The translations under genes and the position numbers were made by a program. Under the pieces are notes generated by a model that saw only the letters and a program-made list of their open reading frames with translations, was not told the DNA's origin and did not search any database. A stretch of DNA of 64,000 nucleotides from Hominenteromicrobium mulieris (lineage in GTDB: Bacteria > Bacillota > Clostridia > Oscillospirales > Acutalibacteraceae): contig JAJJOY010000005.1 of assembly GCA_021029595.1 (NCBI GenBank), positions 62,001 to 126,000 on the forward strand. Reading direction: 5' to 3'. Below, in pieces: positions 59,537 through 64,000 of this stretch (position 1 is its first letter; each line of letters starts with the position of its first letter).

Positions 59537-61246
59537 TCAAGCCGATATTTTTTGCTCTGCGTTCCACATAGCAGCATATTTTCCGCCTTTCGCAAGCAAT
59601 TCCTCATGGGTTCCAGATTCAGCAATCCTGCCATCACCCATTACAAGGATTTGATCAGCGTTTTTGACAATGGAAAGGGTATGAGCAATCATTACCACTG
59701 TCTTTTTTTCTTTTAGCAGATTGGCGATGGCCTGCTTTACGGCAAGCTCATTTTCAATGTCAAGAGATGCTGTTGCTTCATCCAAAAGCAGGATGGGGCT
59801 ATTTTTCAGGATGGCGCGGGCTATTGAAATTCGCTGACGCTCACCGCCAGAGAGAAGATTTCCATTCTCGCCAGTCGGCGTATCGTATCCCTTTTCCATC
59901 TTACGGATGAAGCTGTCACAGTTAGCCTCCCGGCAGGCAGCCTCGATTTCCGTGTCCGTAGCATTAGGACGAGCGTGTCGGATATTATCCCGGATGGTAT
60001 CGTCAAAAAGAAATATGTCCTGGTCTACCATAGAAACTTGCTCCAGTACACGCTCTGCGGCAACATGGTTAATGGGTTTACCGCCAATAGAAATCGTCCC
60101 GCCCGTTGCTTCATAATATTTTGCAATCAGGTTCAAAATAGTAGATTTTCCGGAGCCAGAGTCTCCGACAATGGCCGTGAGCTTTTGATCTGGCACCGTA
60201 AAGGTGGCGTGTTTTAGTACCGGTTCACCGGGAACATATGCAAAATCTACATTGTCAAATGTGATTTCATGGGTAGCTGTGTGAAGCGGCTCCATGCTGC
60301 CAGTTTCCTCCGGCTCATTCATTACACTCAAGATTTTGTTTTTCGAGATCATCAGGTTCTTATAACTGGTAAGGTCTACAAAAATCGAGTTAGCCAGCTT
60401 TGCACAGAACAGGGGCAGCATACAAATCAAAAGGTAGTCCACCGTGTTCAGTGTCCCTGCGACCCAGGGTGCATAGGCCAGCAAGATAACCAGCGGGCAG
60501 GACAGCCAACTCAAAATACCAAAGGCCGCACCAATAGGAAGCACTTTTGATTCGTACACAAAGCTGATCCGGGAAAACTCCCGCATGGCGTTGATAACAG
60601 TTTTGTTCTTCATACCGCCTACACCATAAGCTCGGAAAGTCTGAATACCAGAAACATACTCAACAATGCTGCTGACGTTCTCCGCACAAATATCGTTCTT
60701 TTCTTTTCCATATTTCCGTACCATGCGGAAAGAAAGCCATAGACCGGGGATTAAAAGAAGATCGGCTATCAGCAGGATAATTCCTGTCGGAACATAGAGC
60801 GTCATAACAAAGACAATCAACATCAATGACAGGGCAAAATTCTTTGCAAAATCTCCGACTTTATGGGTCAGGATTTTTTCGTAGTTGTTTACGTCGCTTG
60901 TAATGGTGTTGATATAATCTCCGGTCTGCCCCTGCGTAAAGCGGGACAGTGGGATGCGTTTCAAATGGTCACCCATAAAAAGCCGAATATTCTTACTGAC
61001 CTCCGCACCGCCAATCTGCGCTTTGGTATAACCGTAGCTGTAAATCAGGATACGGAGAAGAAAAACCACTGCAATAATACCGGTCAGAGCCAGAACGCGG
61101 TTCATGTCAAATTGACCCGACCACAAAAACTGCATAACAGAGTAAAGCAGCATAAACAGGCTGCCGGAGAGAAGCCCTTCCAGAACAGTCCCACCAACGC
61201 CAATATAAAAATTACGGTTCTTTTTCAATACATCATGCTCACTCAT
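59537..61246 (-). CDS. ABC half-transporter (membrane plus ATPase), second
   Basis: The 569-residue type IV exporter-fold protein has six transmembrane helices (about 15-300) and a C-terminal ATPase (Walker A VGDSGSGKST, signature LLSGGERQRISIARAI, Walker B ILLLDEATASLD, switch His in IAHTLS). The ATG at 61246 is used, behind GGAGGCGAGC; it overlaps the upstream half-transporter by 8 bases. The pair should form a heterodimer. Similar pairs with an ECF-type ATPase occur as element cargo; the substrate is not known. Confidence 0.9.
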   Translation of the reverse strand: MSEHDVLKKNRNFYIGVGGTVLEGLLSGSLFMLLYSVMQFLWSGQFDMNRVLALTGIIAVVFLLRILIYSYGYTKAQIGGAEVSKNIRLFMGDHLKRIPLSRFTQGQTGDYINTITSDVNNYEKILTHKVGDFAKNFALSLMLIVFVMTLYVPTGIILLIADLLLIPGLWLSFRMVRKYGKEKNDICAENVSSIVEYVSGIQTFRAYGVGGMKNKTVINAMREFSRISFVYESKVLPIGAAFGILSWLSCPLVILLAYAPWVAGTLNTVDYLLICMLPLFCAKLANSIFVDLTSYKNLMISKNKILSVMNEPEETGSMEPLHTATHEITFDNVDFAYVPGEPVLKHATFTVPDQKLTAIVGDSGSGKSTILNLIAKYYEATGGTISIGGKPINHVAAERVLEQVSMVDQDIFLFDDTIRDNIRHARPNATDTEIEAACREANCDSFIRKMEKGYDTPTGENGNLLSGGERQRISIARAILKNSPILLLDEATASLDIENELAVKQAIANLLKEKKTVVMIAHTLSIVKNADQILVMGDGRIAESGTHEELLAKGGKYAAMWNAEQKISA

Positions 61247-63002
61247 GCTGCTCGCCTCCCTCCAACTGATAAGTAATATTCCGGGCTGTTTCGTAGTCCT
61301 CCCACGCCTTCCGATAGTAAGCATTGTTCTTTCGGACTTCCTCATGGGTTCCGACACAGGTAATTGTGTGATTTTCAACCACTGCTACACGCTCGCACAT
61401 CTTCAACGCGCTCAAACGATGGGCTACCACAATGACAGTCTTTCCCTTACAGAGATTTTGAATGGCTTTGTCAATCTCCATCTGATTTTCCGGGTCAGAG
61501 GCACTTGTGGCCTCGTCCAAAATCAAGATAGGTGCATTTTTCAGAATTGCGCGGGCAATCGCAATCCGCTGTTTTTCACCGCCGGAGAAGCGGGAGCCGA
61601 AACTGCCCACTTTTGTGTCATATCCATCCGGCAGGGACATGATAAAGTCATCAATCTGTGCCTCTTTTGCGGCAGCCCGCACTTCTTCCAGAGTAGCGTT
61701 ACTACCCATACGGATATTTTCCAGCACGCTGTCACGGGTGAGGAAGGTCTTTTGAAATACGATAGCTATATTTTTCAGAATGGTATCGTAGTCAAGCTCC
61801 TTGACATTTTTGCCGCCAATCAGCACTTCTCCTTCCTGCACATCGTAGAACCGGGAAATCAGTTCAATCACAGTGCTTTTACCGGCACCAGATCGGCCCA
61901 CAAGAGCCATGCGCTCACCATCATTGATTTTGAGGTTGACACCATGCAGTACATCGGTTTTGCCGTCATAGGAAAATCGGACATTGCGAAGTTCAATATC
62001 GTGATTTTGGGGAAAGTCCGTTCCACCCTCATAAATCGGAATATCCAGGATTTCTTTGGTCTTGGTAACAGCGTTCAGTACATTAGCAAAATTAGTCCCC
62101 AGTTCTTGCAGGGGGCGGATTTCCGTCAGATACATGGAACCTACATAGACGAACAGCAAAAATGCGCTGGCCGCCAGTGAGCCTTTGAGGAAAAACATTC
62201 CGCCGATTGGAACCATCAGCAACATCCCACATTCGATGATAACAACAAAGGCCGCATAAGGTGGCCCCATGCGCCGGGAAGTTTCATTCCACATGGCGTT
62301 TTCTTCCTGGATAGCGTCTGAAAACTTTTGAAACGATTTGCTCCCCATGTTATAGGCTTTAATCAATTTCATTCCGCCGATATATTCGATCATAACAGAA
62401 TTTAGTGTGGTAATGGATTGGTTGGCCCGTTCCATCAAATCATCGGTATTGCGGAACATCATCCCCATTACAACAACAGCAAGGATCAGCGGAACCAGGG
62501 AAATCAATGCCAGAGGAATATTGACGGTCATCAGGTAAATAAAGATGACTACCGGCCCAACCAGATAGCACACAAGGTCAGGAAGGTTATGGGCCAGGAA
62601 CAACTCCAGCTTTTCAATATCTTCATTCAGAACCGTTTTTATATCCCCGGTGCGCCGTTCATTCAAGGCCCCCAAAGGCGCTCTGGCCATGTGTTCCGCA
62701 ACCATGCAGCGCACTTTGAACAGTGCGCCGTATGCGCCTTTATGGGCTGCCACGCCGGAACAGCCGAATAATGCAAAACGCAGGGTAACAGCGGCGGCAA
62801 TCATTGCCACAGTCTGTACCACAAGTTCTTTTGTGCAGGCATTGTTAAATGTGGCATCCATCAGCCTGTAAATCCCAATATACGGAACAATAATACAAAG
62901 CCCACTGCACATGGACAGCAGGATTGCCAGGAACAGCCAGATTTTCTGGCCTCCGGCCCAATGGAGCAGCAGTGCTACTCTGTTTTCTTTTTTCTGCTTC
63001 AT
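61239..63002 (-). CDS. ABC half-transporter (membrane plus ATPase), first
   Basis: The 587-residue protein has the same layout: membrane domain (about 1-310) and ATPase (Walker A VGRSGAGKST, signature RFSGGEKQRIAIARAI, Walker B ILILDEATSASDPE, VVAHRLSALK). The Walker B run has SASD in place of the usual SALD. An AAAGGAGAGG site lies in the end of the upstream gene. Partner of the product of 59537. Confidence 0.9.
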   Translation of the reverse strand: MKQKKENRVALLLHWAGGQKIWLFLAILLSMCSGLCIIVPYIGIYRLMDATFNNACTKELVVQTVAMIAAAVTLRFALFGCSGVAAHKGAYGALFKVRCMVAEHMARAPLGALNERRTGDIKTVLNEDIEKLELFLAHNLPDLVCYLVGPVVIFIYLMTVNIPLALISLVPLILAVVVMGMMFRNTDDLMERANQSITTLNSVMIEYIGGMKLIKAYNMGSKSFQKFSDAIQEENAMWNETSRRMGPPYAAFVVIIECGMLLMVPIGGMFFLKGSLAASAFLLFVYVGSMYLTEIRPLQELGTNFANVLNAVTKTKEILDIPIYEGGTDFPQNHDIELRNVRFSYDGKTDVLHGVNLKINDGERMALVGRSGAGKSTVIELISRFYDVQEGEVLIGGKNVKELDYDTILKNIAIVFQKTFLTRDSVLENIRMGSNATLEEVRAAAKEAQIDDFIMSLPDGYDTKVGSFGSRFSGGEKQRIAIARAILKNAPILILDEATSASDPENQMEIDKAIQNLCKGKTVIVVAHRLSALKMCERVAVVENHTITCVGTHEEVRKNNAYYRKAWEDYETARNITYQLEGGEQHE

Positions 63003-63005
63003 AGA

Positions 63006-64000
63006 CTACCTCTCCTTTCCATCTGAAACAGAGAACAGCTCTCTCAATTTCGGGAGGGCATCCATTGTAACTGGTACATCATCGGGCATTTCTCCCTCGT
63101 CAAAATGCAGGACACGTGAGCAGGTACGGCAGACAAATTCAAAATCGTGGGTGACAATGAAAATGACTTTTCCCATATTGGATAATCGCCGGATCAATCC
63201 TGCAACCTGCGTCATACTGTCAAAGTCAAGGCCGCTGGTCGGTTCATCAAATACAAGCAAGTCTTTCCCACAAATCATGCTGACAGCTACAGCTACTCGT
63301 TGCTTTTGACCGCCGGAAAGCGTGTTTGGATGTTGTTCTCGATATGGGGAAAGTCCCAGTTCTTCCAAAGTTGCATTTACCAGCGTTTGGTCTGGATTTC
63401 GGATGCCAAAGGAACATTCTGCTTCTACGCTGTCAGCGAAAAGCTCATAATTCACATCCTGCATGACCATATAAGAGCGTTGCAGCCTTTCCTTACGCTC
63501 AATCGGCTTGCTTTCCCACAAAAATTGTCCATCGCAGTCTTTGTGAAGCCCACAGAGAGCGCGAGAAAATGTAGTCTTTCCGGCTCCATTGTGGCCGACC
63601 ACGCCAATCACTTCACCCTTTCCTGCGGATAAGCCAATATCATGCAAAATGGTTCGCTTCTTGTAACGGAGCGTCACATTCCGTAGCTCTAATACCGGGA
63701 TAGGGGCAATCGAGTGGGGTTTAGGTGGGAACACCGCCCGAAGATCAACTGCCCGCAGGCCCATGCGTTCACGCTCCTGTTCCGACAGCTGTCGAAATTC
63801 TTCCGGGGTATAAATCCCTTTGATTTCTCCTTTTTCCAGATAAACAATTCGGTCGGCCAGTTCCATCAGGTAGTACAGCCGGTGTTCTGCTATCAAAACC
63901 GTTTTGCCCTGCTTTTTTATCAGCCGCAAATGCTCTCTCAACTCCTGAATGGAAGTCATATCCAAATTGGAGGACGGTTCATCCAGCAAATAAATCTGTG
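63006..64000 (-). CDS. Tandem ABC ATPase of ECF/CbiO type, partial at the window edge
   Basis: The visible 331 residues include the end of a first ATPase domain (LLDEPSSNLD, IAEHRLYYLMELADR) and a complete second one (Walker A VGHNGAGKTTF, signature TLSGGQKQRVAVAVSM, Walker B LLVFDEPTSGLD, VTHDFEF). Two ATPase domains in one chain are typical for energy-coupling-factor modules (YkoD-like), which usually work with T and S membrane components. These are probably encoded beyond the window. The start is outside. Confidence 0.9.
   Translation of the reverse strand, partial: QIYLLDEPSSNLDMTSIQELREHLRLIKKQGKTVLIAEHRLYYLMELADRIVYLEKGEIKGIYTPEEFRQLSEQERERMGLRAVDLRAVFPPKPHSIAPIPVLELRNVTLRYKKRTILHDIGLSAGKGEVIGVVGHNGAGKTTFSRALCGLHKDCDGQFLWESKPIERKERLQRSYMVMQDVNYELFADSVEAECSFGIRNPDQTLVNATLEELGLSPYREQHPNTLSGGQKQRVAVAVSMICGKDLLVFDEPTSGLDFDSMTQVAGLIRRLSNMGKVIFIVTHDFEFVCRTCSRVLHFDEGEMPDDVPVTMDALPKLRELFSVSDGKER

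Larger units (their letters stand above)
56063..64000. mobile_element. Serine-recombinase element with ABC cargo (runs off the window)
   Basis: The element begins where the ATPase gene stops (about 56063). It holds a large serine recombinase, a DUF6870-like protein, a sigma-like regulator, three repeats of a near-palindrome and an ABC operon, all on the minus strand. It looks like a Tn4451/Tn-type mobilisable element inserted by its recombinase. The right end and the other half of the ATPase are outside the window. Attachment-site core bases were not identified. Confidence 0.7.

Noticed and set aside
1..64000. CRISPR arrays, rRNA and tRNA genes
   Set aside because: I saw no regularly spaced direct repeats with unique spacers and no tRNA or rRNA-like sequence; the 33-bp repeats at 55231 are contiguous and have no spacers.

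Overview
The window reads as a low-oxygen, Gram-positive gut-type Clostridia genome (Bacillota, probably an Oscillospirales/Ruminococcaceae relative). The reasons are a PolC-type replicase, CDP-glycerol (teichoic-type) polymer genes, an NfnAB electron-bifurcating transhydrogenase, the CotJC spore-coat catalase family, and moderately GC-rich core genes with strong GGAGG ribosome sites. This is inference from gene content; no 16S gene is present.

Bases 1-31265 are chromosomal core. A partial BlaI-type regulator is followed on the minus strand by asparaginase and a histidine operon (hisZ-G-D-C-B-A/I-E, then a methyltransferase and a GNAT acetyltransferase). hisA is fused to hisI, and hisF and hisH are absent from the operon. 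Next come polC and the lipid/envelope/translation block ispG-rseP-dxr-cdsA-uppS-frr-pyrH. The plus strand then carries a lipoprotein, an iron alcohol dehydrogenase, nfnA-nfnB, an SGNH hydrolase and a YbaK deacylase. A minus-strand teichoic-type set (tagD, a GT2-TagF fusion, a TagB-like protein) closes the region.

Bases about 31680-56060 are a decayed integrative/conjugative element with later insertions. It begins inside a truncated cotJC catalase gene. parA has lost its middle. parB, ardA, a Toprim protein and a DUF3846 protein survive. A cytosine methyltransferase is fused out of frame to the last part of virB4, so the coupling protein and most of the secretion channel are gone. A CHAP hydrolase remains. 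Then comes an AT-rich block: an ABC transporter with two exported companion proteins, a LytTR regulator whose receiver domain has lost its phosphorylation site (Asp to Glu), an XRE regulator, and a compact agr-type quorum-sensing locus (unknown protein, AgrA, AgrC, AgrB, AgrD). A pilus locus follows (tip adhesin, major pilin, class C sortase, sigma-like regulator), but adhesin and pilin are both broken by deletion junctions. A metallophosphoesterase stub and a nonsense-mutated, truncated DUF4143 ATPase end the region.

Bases about 56063-64000 are a second, apparently intact element inserted into that ATPase. It has a large serine recombinase, two small accessory genes, three copies of a near-palindrome, and an ABC cargo operon (a tandem-ATPase ECF-type protein that runs off the window, plus two half-transporters).

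The most interesting parts are the agr locus with a candidate LytTR-binding repeat in its own promoter and an unusual AgrD, the pseudo-receiver LytTR protein beside the ABC operon, a 17-bp perfect hairpin that buries a ribosome-binding site, and the series of deletion junctions that turned the conjugative element into a fixed island.
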